Shown here piece after piece: positions 11,691 to 21,164 of a stretch of 64,000 nt of DNA. Source of the stretch: Alligator mississippiensis (Eukaryota; Chordata; Crocodylia; Alligatoridae); contig NC_081826.1 of assembly GCF_030867095.1 (NCBI RefSeq), positions 251,142,251-251,206,250 on the forward strand. The letters run 5' to 3'. Every line of letters begins with the position of its first letter. Position 1 is the stretch's first letter. The notes beneath the pieces are model-generated. The model saw nothing but the letters and a program-made list of their open reading frames with translations. It did not search any database and was not told where the DNA came from. The translations under genes and the position numbers were made by a program.

Positions 11691-12450
11691 TACCCAGTTG
11701 CCTCTGTCCTATGACGGAGCTTGTCCTGCTTCTCCCTGCAGTAAATCCTGTCTCCATTGTGTAAATACAGGGATAAAAACGTCTTCCAAAGTGAATGTCT
11801 CCCATTATTACATAGCCCATGTGCTACATTGCTATTCCAGTCCCACTATTTGGGTGACTCCACCTTTGGAGAGCTTGTTTTGATTTCATTCTGTTGTTCA
11901 AGGATATTTTCTGTGACAGCAACTGCCTTACCAGTAATTACTTGTGGCGCATCCTGTCTAAGAAGTACTTGGGCTTCTTAGACAGGATCATCCAAATGTA
12001 AGACACAGGAGATATAAGCGTGAGACAATGCTTCATCCAAATGTAAGACACAGAAGAAATAAGCGTGAAGTCTTAGGGGACTATATGAGGACAATGATGC
12101 AACAATTCCATACTAGTAATCTAAGACACAGGACATAGTATGTGTAATGAGTAGGTGGCTGAATTTAAAATACCTTCTCGTTGTTTCCCTGCAGTTTTAA
12201 TAATGTGTTTTTTGTACTGAGTTCCGTGGAGGTGAAAACTTAGCTTCCAGCTAATTGTTAAATATATGCTTGTAGATCATTTGTGGAAATCATACTCCTC
12301 CTTATAATGCAGTGACCATGCATTCAATTGGTTGCACTTCCTTGTATTTTACAAGACTGTCTGAATTGGCGCAAGATGAAAGAACGTGTGTCTGTTCCCT
12401 GATCAGGGGCTTGAATTAATTCATTTTGAATCTGTTCAAAGTGAAGAGAG
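11690..12450 (+). repeat. Diverged direct repeat, copy 1 (partner 35020-35900)
   Basis: Several blocks reappear in the same order and orientation about 23.3-23.4 kb to the right, for example GCTTGTTTTGATTTCATTCT (11874 and 35217) and AATTGTTAAATATATG (12255) against AATTATTAAATATATG (35715). No protein text is seen. It is either an old unclassified transposon family or a decayed segmental duplication. Confidence 0.6.
11989..12078 (+). repeat. 45-bp tandem duplication
   Basis: The unit starting CATCCAAATGTAAGACACAG occurs at 11989 and again at 12034 with few changes. It directly follows a perfect 15-bp stem hairpin at 11951-11988. Confidence 0.8.
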
Positions 12451-12640
12451 GCTGATTCTGGCTGAACAAGTCTGAAGTTCTCTACTCACAACATGGGTGT
12501 AGTTTGAAAAGTAGCATCTATGTTCTTCAGTAAGGGCTACTTCAGAGTGAAGAGAGACTGATGCCTGTTGAACAGGTTTGCATTTCTCTAATCACAAAAC
12601 AGATGTACTTTGAAAAGTAGCATCTACACTACCAATGTCC
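12440..12640 (+). repeat. About 105-bp tandem duplication
   Basis: GTGAAGAGAGGCTGAT near 12440 recurs as GTGAAGAGAGACTGAT near 12546. The unit end GAAAAGTAGCATCTA is also shared (12508 and 12612). It lies between the diverged repeat and a CR1 fragment. Confidence 0.7.
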
Positions 12641-12649
12641 TTTATTAGG

Positions 12650-13110
12650 GACTCGGTACTCCAACTGCAGCCTGACCAGCGCTGCAGAGGGGAAGGATCA
12701 CCTCCCTGGTCCTGCTTGTGATGCATCTGTAGATGCACAGCAAGGTGCAGCTAGCCTTACTGACTGCTTCCTTGCATTGGCAACTCATGTCCACCCTGGA
12801 GTCAACAATGACTCCAAAATCCCTTTCAGCCACTAGGTTGATGAGAAGGGTGTTCCCCAGTCTATAGGTGTGTTGCAGGTTCCTTCTCCCTAGATGCAGT
12901 ACCCTGCACTTGTCTGCGCTGAATTCCATTCTATTCTCATCCGCCCACCTCTGTAACCTGTCTAGATGTAGTTGGATTCTGTCCCTCCCTTCCAGTGTGC
13001 CCACTTCCCCCACATCTTTGTGCCATCAGCAAATTTGGACAGCCCACCTCCAAGTTGCTGATAAAGATGTTGAATAGCACAGGCCCAAGGACGAAGCCCT
13101 GGGGAATTCA
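12650..13110 (-). mobile_element. CR1 LINE fragment (C-terminal reverse transcriptase region)
   Basis: The minus-strand frame at 12645-13013 reads LDRLQRWADENRMEFSADKC and then KCRVLHLGRRNLQHTYRLGN, the conserved post-catalytic CR1 text. It is short and both ends are missing. Confidence 0.88.
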
Positions 13111-13744
13111 AGGCTTGTTGATATTTAAGAGTGGTTCTGATGTGTGAGCCAAGTATCCATATCCCTTTCTTATCTCAAGCTTACAGGATCATCTTATTCC
13201 TCCAGTTGTGAAGTGCTCAGCATCATGGACAGATATCTCACGGTGCAAGCCTGTGTCTAGGCTAGCTGCAGTCTGGGATTTTTCTTGCTGTGCTTTGTGG
13301 GAAACCTACTGGAAGAAAATGGTGTTTCTGGAGTCAAATCAAATTGGTCTCAGGATTTCCCTCCTTTCATGCCTTCCTTTTTCTGATTTTGACAAACAAG
13401 TGCCATTTCCCAGTGTTAGTGGGCAACGTGGAAGAAGTGCAGCTGAAGGTCTGCAAACCTGATGGTCATTTGTATGAACAGGCTGCAAGTGTGCGCTGCA
13501 ATAGCTGGAAAAGCAGGATGATGCAGGCCCCTCTGAAGGAGGAAGAATCATTCACTCTATTATTCAGTAGACTCTAGGAGTTCCAGTGATCAACAACAGT
13601 GCAAATGTGTGCTAACTTTGGTTGGGAAGGTACTTCCAATGAGGATCCACAGTTGATTTGGCAAAAGACTCCTGCCAATGTATATAATAGTGTATGATTC
13701 AAATCTAGTGTCTTAGATGGTATTATCTACTGAGTAGATGCATC
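13111..13744. other. Unassigned intergenic segment
   Basis: Open frames of 70-95 codons overlap here on both strands (13208-13577) without recognisable domains. I cannot support a gene. Confidence 0.4.
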
Positions 13745-13862
13745 TTCCCTCGCTTGTCCCATCTAAATGGGGTTACTGTTGTGGATCCTAGTTCTCCATT
13801 GGCTTCAGTCATGCATATCTTCTTCCAACTCCTCTCTCATGTCCCTCTCTACTATATCTCTC
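13745..13862 (-). mobile_element. RTE-like LINE C-terminal relic, part 2 (after the provirus)
   Basis: On the minus strand this continues the reading frame that enters the provirus at 17773. Removing the provirus and one CTCTC copy restores continuity between the two pieces. The text includes a tryptophan in a QWRTRI context near the end, typical of the extreme C-terminus of RTE-type LINEs, followed by stops. Confidence 0.5.
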
Positions 13863-14624
13863 TGTGCGCGCCGGGTCTGACCCCGGGTCGCTTACGTCGC
13901 TCTGCACGCGGACTGTGGCCAGCAGCCCAGGCAGGCCGAGTCGGAGAGGGCGGGCGCCGAGCTAGAATTAGGCACAGACACGTAACAGTTGATTTTAAGA
14001 TTATTTTACTTACACCGAGATGGTCGTGGTGTAGGCTGAGAACTTGCTTGAGTTGCGGTTACAACAAAAAACACGAACACATGTGGAGGTTGCAAGGCTC
14101 CACGCAGACAGAACACGACAAACTCCGGATGTCCAGGACAAGCGCGCATTAAACTCGTCGTTACGTCCTATAGTAGGCTCTGTTCGAGGACGGGAAGAGG
14201 TGGGCGGTGGATCAGGCCACCAAACTCCTCTGAACGACACACAGGGTTTCTATTACCCTGCCGCGCACGCCCAGAGTCCCCACGAGATGGATGCGGAGTC
14301 CTCTTCGGCCTGGGCGGAAACTGCTCAAGCCTCTTATACGGCTAGCAGGCCAATCGCTAGTCGCCACGTGTGAGTAATTTAGCACTAGCCAATTGCGGGG
14401 CACAAATTTGCATACGACGAGCGGGAAATCTTTGCACCGTGCATTTCTGTGCTGCAAAGGAAATGCACCCTGCAAAGATCCCTGCAAAGTGGCGGGAAAA
14501 CTTCTTTGCACGCGGGTTCTCTGCGCAGCAGAACTCCTCCGTACAATGAAGTTGTATACCCACGGGGATAATTCTTAGTGCCGAAGCGCACACACAAAAA
14601 AAATCAGACCTTTGGGTCATGACA
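13863..14624 (-). repeat. 3' LTR of the provirus
   Basis: Same length (762 bp) as the 5' LTR, with roughly 2 percent difference counted by eye. Its TG edge abuts the purine tract and its CA edge abuts the CTCTC target duplication. Confidence 0.93.
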
Positions 14625-14650
14625 TCCCCCTTGCTGAAGGCATAATAGAA

Positions 14651-14914
14651 TTATACTTCAAACCTATCATCCAGGTTATTCATAGCTCTGTCAATGGTTC
14701 GCGAAACTAAACGAGCAAAAACAAAGTCAGTCAGCAATAAAAGTTCGTCCTCAAGGGATCGAATCAAATAATAGCCGGCACACACACATATACATAAAAT
14801 CACATTCATAACAAAAAACTGAATGATCATGACTTCGGTGGGCGTCATGGTGGAATTGCGCGTCAGGCCTTCGTTCCTCTCAGTGATGTTGTCCCTCTCG
14901 GGGCCTCTCTCCAC
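14651..14914 (-). CDS. Small membrane-spanning ORF at the 3' end of the provirus
   Basis: Eighty-seven codons, ending 18 bases before the purine tract. Residues about 25-50 form one hydrophobic, cysteine-containing segment (FFVMNVILCICVCAGYY), followed by an acidic and leucine-rich tail. It could be the leftover end of an envelope transmembrane subunit or an accessory protein; there is no homology evidence for either. Confidence 0.4.
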   Translation of the reverse strand: MERGPERDNITERNEGLTRNSTMTPTEVMIIQFFVMNVILCICVCAGYYLIRSLEDELLLLTDFVFARLVSRTIDRAMNNLDDRFEV

Positions 14915-15151
14915 CGCGCACTCCGAATCCCAGATCTGTAAAAGAACTCTTAAAATGGTTATTCAATACTATCTATAAAATCACACAGGACCGCACGATA
15001 ATGCAGTCAATTAAACTTATCAGTACTATTAAATACAAATACAAAAACACGATTTTATACTGGACAGCTCTCTTTCTTTTCCGTCTCAACAACTCGATGA
15101 AATCGTCGATGAGTCATTGTCGCCTTCTTCTAGATAATGAAAACCTAACTC

Positions 15152-17011
15152 TTAGGCTAGCTGCCATTGTCCCGCATCTCCTAAGATCCGAAGCTGTCTC
15201 TTATTAAGTCCAGAACGCTGCAGGAGGTATCCAAACATGTATCTCTCCTCCTGTGTTCTCTGGCGTAATACTGGACACTCGGATTCACGGTGTTTCGTAT
15301 TCTGCGCCTCAGTCAGGCGTTGACAGTCCCGATCACTGGATAGTCTTGGCTCCATTAGGATGCGCAGTCTTGACAACTGATGAAGGAGACTACTCACAGG
15401 ATGATCGACCAGTGGGTTCAGCACAATTCGCAGAACCACGATGTTTCTCTGCCCGTAAACTTTAAGGCAACTATCTATACTGTCGAGGGTCACTGGAACG
15501 GTTCCAGAGTCTTGCAGGTGACGATGAGGCCACGGTCGCATTCGTTGGAGCGGTGTTAGTCCCAACGTGCATTCTCTTGGGTTCCAGGCGCAGTATGAAA
15601 CTCCGATGATCGCCAGTACAAGTTGTTCTGCACCGGTGTGCTCTGGTCGGCCGTCGTGCCATGCGTGGGCCTTCTGTTCAATCACTCCTGCCACAAGCGC
15701 TGGAATCGGAATAGGCCAATGGACGCTAAACGCCACCATGTCGATGTCGGTGACATGTCCCCTACTCCATGAAGCTTGTCTCACCAAGAAGCTTGCTTCT
15801 TCCTGGTCCAGGAGGTCGGACCCAAGTTCCACGACCAGACGTCCCAACCACACAGCCAGAGTTTTGTCGGATCGTATCCTGGATTCTCTACACAAATTCT
15901 GCAGTTCAGCTCTGGAACGAGCGTAATAGGTGGTAGCTTGAACTGCACTCTGCGGACCGATGACTGGGCTGCTTTGTACTGCAGGCTGATCAATTTCCTC
16001 ATGAGCCGTCGTTGCTGTTTCTGTCGGAGCTGCAGTCATTGTTACAGTGGGAGTTGTCGCTGTCTCAGGCGGGAGGGGCGGATGCACTCCTCCGCTTGAC
16101 TCCCCCTCCCTTCGGCAAAGGGGCGTGGTCGGCGGAACCGACGCTGCGTTGCTGGGCAGAGTTACCGGCCGAACCCTCGTGGGCTCTCCCGAAGCTCCAT
16201 CCCTCTCTTCCAGCTTCTCCACGCGGTCTTCCTTCTGCTCGGCACCATCTTGTTGGGGCTTTTCAAGATCCCCTTTCTCAGCCGCTTCTCCGACCGCTCG
16301 AACGGCCATGTGCAGCTGGGTCTTTAAACTTAAAGTTTCAGTCATTAAATCAGCCATAGTTTGAAAAGCTGTGTTCATTTTTCCCCCCTTGTCGTACCGT
16401 AGGACCACTCTCTCATCTACGGCACGGTCCTCCGTCTCCGGGTCTTCGCGGAGCTCGGACGGATGCTCACGACCCCTCAGTCTAGGCACCACCATACACG
16501 GGGAAAACCACCCGATTGGCATCGTCTCTCCCATCTCTCGGGCACACCGTGAGCAACGGACACACTCCCGGGTGGGGGTCGGGCTTACTGCGCTCGCTGG
16601 GTCGACTTCGGCAAGGGTCACAGCTTCGAGGGGCCTATACAGGACCCGCTCATCACCCATGATACACCCGAACGCCGCGGGGTGAAGGTTTATCTCTTTC
16701 CCTTCCAGGGCTCCGACTTCTGGAGTTCCCTCTTCTCCCCTTAACGAAAGCTGTCCACGGACACATCTCCGGCCCATTCCGCCCGCCTGGTGGTACGCGA
16801 GGTGCGCCTCCAGTTCTCCGACGCTTGCTACGCTGTGTCTCCCACTTCTCCAAGGGCAGTTCTCAACTAATTCTAACTCTAGCGAGCCCTCTCCTGAGCT
16901 CATCCTCGTCGCCATGTGCGCGGCGAGGATTTCGCCGGATCCCGTCATGGGTCGCGGTGATTCCGATCCCATCATGGGTTGCGGAGATCCCGATCCCATC
17001 CTCGTCGCCAT
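15152..17011 (-). CDS. Gag-position polyprotein of the provirus, unrecognised family
   Basis: An open frame of 619 codons fills most of the proviral interior with no stop. Its first ATG uses the last LTR base and overlaps the primer-binding site, so the true start may be the second MATRM at 16915 (587 codons). The N-terminus repeats GSxSPxPM. A C-rich CVRCSRCAREM lies near residue 155. The middle is acidic, then P/T-rich (about 270-350). The C-terminal half is helical in character, with RSRAELQNLCRES and WLGRLVVELGSDLLD. No CCHC zinc knuckle and no clear major homology region were found. By position it should be the structural Gag-like protein; function is inferred from location only. Confidence 0.6.
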   Translation of the reverse strand: MATRMGSGSPQPMMGSESPRPMTGSGEILAAHMATRMSSGEGSLELELVENCPWRSGRHSVASVGELEAHLAYHQAGGMGRRCVRGQLSLRGEEGTPEVGALEGKEINLHPAAFGCIMGDERVLYRPLEAVTLAEVDPASAVSPTPTRECVRCSRCAREMGETMPIGWFSPCMVVPRLRGREHPSELREDPETEDRAVDERVVLRYDKGGKMNTAFQTMADLMTETLSLKTQLHMAVRAVGEAAEKGDLEKPQQDGAEQKEDRVEKLEERDGASGEPTRVRPVTLPSNAASVPPTTPLCRREGESSGGVHPPLPPETATTPTVTMTAAPTETATTAHEEIDQPAVQSSPVIGPQSAVQATTYYARSRAELQNLCRESRIRSDKTLAVWLGRLVVELGSDLLDQEEASFLVRQASWSRGHVTDIDMVAFSVHWPIPIPALVAGVIEQKAHAWHDGRPEHTGAEQLVLAIIGVSYCAWNPRECTLGLTPLQRMRPWPHRHLQDSGTVPVTLDSIDSCLKVYGQRNIVVLRIVLNPLVDHPVSSLLHQLSRLRILMEPRLSSDRDCQRLTEAQNTKHRESECPVLRQRTQEERYMFGYLLQRSGLNKRQLRILGDAGQWQLA

Positions 17012-17018
17012 GTGCGCG
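16901..17018 (-). repeat. 96-bp duplication of the LTR-end / primer-binding-site junction
   Basis: A 22-base block covering the last LTR bases and the start of the primer site occurs at 16901-16922 and again at 16997-17018, exactly 96 bases apart. Between them a roughly 27-base unit beginning GATCCC and containing CATGGGT repeats about twice. Confidence 0.85.
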
Positions 17019-17772
17019 CTGGGTCTGACCCCAGGTCGCTTACGTCGCTCTGCACGCGGACTGTGGCCAGCAGCCCAGACAGGCCAAGTCGGAGAGGGCG
17101 GGCGCCAAGCTAGAATTAGGCACAGACACGTAACGGTTGATTTTAAGATTATTTTACTTACACCGAGATGGTCATGGTGTAGGCTGAGAACTTGCTTGAG
17201 TTGCGGTTACAACAAAAAACACGAACACATGTGGAGGTTGCAAGGCTCCACGCAGACAGAACACGACAAACTCCGGATGTCCAGGACAAGCGCGCATTAA
17301 ACTCGTCGTTACGTCTTATAGTAGGCTCCGTTCGAAGACGGGAAGAGGTGGGCAGTGGATCAGGCCACCAAACTCCTCTGAGCGACACACAGGGTTTCTA
17401 TTACCCTGCCGCGCACACCCAGAGTCCCCACGAGATGGATGCGGAGTCCTCTTCGGCCTGGGCGGAAACTGCTCAAGCCTCTTATACGGCTAGCAGGCCA
17501 ATCGCTAGTCGCCACGTGTGAATAATTTAGCGCTAGCCAATTGCGGGGCACAAATTTGCATACGACGAGCGGGAAATCTTTGCACCGTGCATTTCTGTGC
17601 TGCAAAGGAAATGCACCCTGCAAAGATCCCTGCAAAGTGGCGGGAAAACTTCTTTGCACGCGGGTTCTCTGCGCAGCAGAACTCCTCCGTACAATGAAGT
17701 TGTAAACCCACGGGGATAATTCTTAGTGCCGAAGCGCGCACACAAAAAAAATCAGACCTTTGGGTCATGACA
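17011..17772 (-). repeat. 5' LTR of the provirus
   Basis: Sense sequence starts TGTCATGACCC and ends CGCGCACA. A TATA-like GTATAAGAGGC with an inverted CCAAT box (GATTGGC) upstream lies about two fifths of the way in, around 17480-17510. A GGTGTAAGT match to a splice donor lies in the last quarter. It is CpG-rich compared with the surrounding DNA. Confidence 0.93.
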
Positions 17773-18080
17773 CTCTCCATCTCATCTTCAGTCTTCCTTT
17801 TCCCCTTCTCCCTGGTAGTGCTATTCTGGTAACTTCTATTCCCATGAATTCTTCTGGACTCCTTTGAACATGCCCATGCCAGGACATTCTTCTCTCTTCT
17901 ACTTTCTTAAATGCCTCTACTACCTTCAACCATCTTCTGATGTAAGTATTCCTCATTTAATGCATCTTTATCACTCTATACATCCATCAGAGAATTCTTA
18001 TCTCTGTCATGTTCAGCCTCATTTCTTAAGTTTTCTTCAGGGGTGATGTCTACACTCCATACAGTAGCACAAGTTCTCCT
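17773..18080 (-). mobile_element. RTE-like LINE C-terminal relic, part 1
   Basis: The minus frame 17765-17956 reads MSWHGHVQRSPEEFMG and then PGRRGKGRLKMRW, the well-known C-terminal signature of RTE/BovB-type LINE proteins (RxxWxGHV...PGxRxRGRPxxRW). It is cut by the provirus, and the remainder lies at 13745-13862. Confidence 0.7.
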
Positions 18081-18330
18081 TCCTCACACACACTCCGAGT
18101 GCTCCGATTGAAGCAAGGGCCTAAATCTGGGCCTCGGCATGGCATAACATGCCAAACCCCGAAAGGGATTTGGCATGCCACACCAAGCCCTCAATTTTCC
18201 ATCCAGGAGCCTTGCCACTACTCCATTTGGTAGTGGGGACCATGGCAGCTTCCATGTGTCATGGTGGAAAAAAAATTCTCGGCGCAGGGGCACAGCAAGG
18301 AGCCAGGGGACACACCCAGGCTTGAACATG
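18080..18330. repeat. Interspersed repeat, copy 1
   Basis: TTCCTCACACACACT through CCAGGCTTGAACATGCAACTC recurs at 18700-18950 in the same orientation. The final block read on the minus strand (GTTGCATGTTCAAGCC) resembles a tRNA-type B box, so a tRNA-derived SINE is possible but unproven. Confidence 0.6.
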
Positions 18331-18699
18331 CAACTCTATGGCTGCAGTCAGCACACTCCCTGGGAAACCAGACAAGCAGGCTGAGCCCAAGCTCTCTCCC
18401 ACAGCTCTGCCTTCCCCAGCACCACAGTCACATACATACATTTGCCCACCTCCGACCCACACTTAAAAACAAAAAAACCCCCCAAAATTCAAAACCTTGG
18501 CAGACAGGCCTGTTCCCTGCAACAAGAGGCCATAGGCAGCCACAAACATCCCCCTTTTGCCTGCCAGCATCATACACTACCCAGGATACAACACAAGCCT
18601 CCAGGGCTGCTTGCTTCTTCATGCTTGGGCCTTAACAGTCTTTGCTGCCCCAAAATTAAAAAAAGAACAAAAAAAAAAACATTTTGGCCCCCACAAGTT

Positions 18700-18950
18700 T
18701 CCCTTCCTCACACACACTGCGAATGCTCTGATTGAAGCAAGGGCCTAAATCTGGGCCTCAGCATGGCATGCCGAACCCCAAAAGGGGCCTCAACTTTCTG
18801 CCCTGGAGCCCTTCCACTACTCTGTTTGGTTCTGGGGACCATGGCAGCTTCCATGTGTCATGGTGGGAAAAAAATCCTGGATGCAACAGTCCAGCCGGGG
18901 GCCCAGGCAAACACCCAGGCTTGAACTTGCAACTCTATGACCCCTGGATG
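18700..18950. repeat. Interspersed repeat, copy 2
   Basis: Direct copy of 18080-18330, offset by about 610 bases, with shared GATTGAAGCAAGGGCCTAAA and CATGGCAGCTTCCATGTGTC. It may be a tandem duplication or two nearby insertions of one family. Confidence 0.65.
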
Positions 18951-19277
18951 CACACAGCTTGTAGACTTTTCCCTTTAACTTCACTGATATTCTCCTGTCA
19001 TGTAATATTACTGTCACCAATTTCCAGTTCATCTACCCTGCTGTTGTTTGATGAGTCAGTTCTTCATCTAACTCTGCATTCTGCTAAATGTTTAACCCCA
19101 GCTGCTGGAACTTGTCAACTTTTCAAGCATGTTTCTCATTGATTATTACATTTCTAAAATCAAATATCTTAGAGAAATCGCAGTGCATATATTCCATTTT
19201 GGATAGACTACTCTTCATTCCACTTCCCTTCAGCACTTATCTCCATTGGACCAATCCAGCTTGAATTCCCTCTAGAT

Positions 19278-20150
19278 TGGGAGTGGGCAAAATACAGCCT
19301 GTGGGCTGTATCCAACCCTCCAGGTGACTGGATTTGGCCTGCAGCTGTCCCCACAACACTCTGCAAGGGGCTATACCCTGCCTGCTTACACTGGGGCAGC
19401 CTGTACTGGGCTCCTGCCAGCACCCACCAGCCTGGGCCCCAGCCAATATGCAACTTCTGGGAGAGTTATTCCTGGTGCGTCTGCAGCCAGATGCTGCCCT
19501 GTGCCCTCTGCCTCCAGCAGTGGCTCCTGCTTCTCATCTGGCCCCTGCCACACCATGCCACTTTAGGCAAATAGTTTCAGCTGGGTGGCTTCTACTCCAG
19601 TGCATGGGGCTCCAGGTTCAGCTCCCAGTTGCCTTCCAGTGGAAGGCAGCCAGGATCTAGAGCTGGAGCCCTGCGCACCCACTGGGAGGAGCGTGGCACA
19701 GTGCATCAGGGGTGGGAGGAGCTGCTGCTGGAGACCAGGGGCGGGCACAGAGCAGCAGCTGGCTGGCTGCAACCGCACCAGGAACAGCCTGTTGGAAGCT
19801 GCTTCTGCCCCTGCCCTGCTGTGCCATACTATTCCATCCAAGTGGGTGGGTGAACGGCTTCAGCTGGGTGACTCCTGCCCCAGCACCAGGGGTCCAGCTT
19901 CAACTCCCAGCTGCCATCTGATAGGTTGGAGCCAGAGCATCACATACTGAGGCAGGAGCCCAGCTCAAGCTGCTTGCCCACAGTGGCACAGCATGGTGCA
20001 GTGCTGCAGGGGCAAGGTCAGGAACAGGAGCCACCACTAGAGGTGGCAAGGGGCACAGAGCAGCACCCAACTGGCCTGTGAGCACTGGTGGGAGGGCGGC
20101 ACAGGCTGCCCCGGTGAGAGCAGGCATACCCTTCCTGACACCAACCCTCC
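19278..20150. repeat. GC-rich hAT-like repeat fragment
   Basis: The left edge GAGTGGGCAAAATACAGCC is close to the reverse complement of the right edge of the hAT-type element at 25524-26216 (GGGCCATGTTTTGCCCATCC). No matching right end was found. Overlapping frames on both strands are compositional. Confidence 0.45.
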
Positions 20151-21164
20151 TCCTTTATCTCAGTTTGGGACTGGCATTGGATAGGTATAATTGTTCATCT
20201 ACAGCACTGAATAGACCGTACACTATGCAAACAACTTAAATGGTTAATAAGAAGGGTTAGTCTCTTTATACATTGCACAACAAAACATCATCCATCATGT
20301 TTTGGCTTAATAGACACAAATTTATTTGCATTACCTTAAGAATATAGCATTTCCTGGTACTTAATTTTATCATTCATTAAGTGTCCATGATGTTAGGGAA
20401 AAAAGATTAGATAATAACTGTACATTAAAAGTAGAAAAGAAAGGACAGAAGGAGCACACTTCGAGAATTTAGTGAAACATATTTTGCATGTAGATAACAT
20501 TTTTATTGAAAGAACCTGAATATATCCGATTACAGAATAAGTATGCTGTTTACATGTATTTTAGATTCTGTGTTTTTCTTTTGTCAATCTCATTCTCAAT
20601 GGTTTAAACACATTGGTAATATATCATGTCTAAATTAAACTATGAGGGATGAACAGCTATTCAAATTGGAATATGTCCAACTTGGTTTCTTGCAAAAGCA
20701 TCGCACAAGCATCACATTTTTTTTGTGATCAAAAAGTGGCTTTGTGCCTGGGCTGAAAAATAGCACCAGCAATAGCATGCTGCCCTAAAACACAATGCCT
20801 TAAAGCAAGGCACTTTTTCAATACTGACTCAGTTACAGAAAATTAGTAAATTACTTCATTATTTTTGCTATTTTAATGTCTGTTTTCACTAGGAAAATAT
20901 TTCTAGCCTATGTCTGAAGAACACCACTTTCCCAGTGCTGACATGGCTGAAGCTCACACCTAATCAAGTACTGTATCATGCAAGGCTTATTTTTATACTA
21001 CTTCCACTTCTTGTGTGCATTCTGAGACTATGACAAGGCTTCCACATATCTTATGCTACAGTTGTCTGGGACTTCCTCTTTACCATCCAAGTACTGTCCA
21101 AACATGCCTCCTTAGCTTGCAGAACTGGTAAAATACCTTGTCAGGGCATGTCTTCACTGTAGAG
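20151..21164. other. Intergenic, nothing recognised
   Basis: AT-rich DNA without a recognisable gene or bounded repeat. Confidence 0.5.

Larger units (their letters stand above)
13863..17772 (-). mobile_element. Complete but non-autonomous endogenous retrovirus / LTR retrotransposon
   Basis: Two 762-bp LTRs (13863-14624 and 17011-17772) flank a 2386-bp interior, and identical CTCTC flanks (13858-13862 and 17773-17777) mark the insertion. Sense is on the minus strand: LTR edges are TG...CA, a primer-binding-site-like TGGCGACGAGGATGGGAT lies at 17010 downward, and a purine tract AAGGGGGA abuts the 3' LTR (14625-14632). The interior holds one 619-codon gag-position frame and one 87-codon frame; no protease, reverse transcriptase or integrase text was seen. 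By eye the LTRs differ at about 17 sites, nearly all transitions. The primer site resembles a tRNA-Arg complement, which is inference. Confidence 0.93.

Noticed and set aside
16047..16364. Plus-strand frames over the provirus gag region
   Set aside because: Antisense of the 619-codon minus-strand frame; no independent support.
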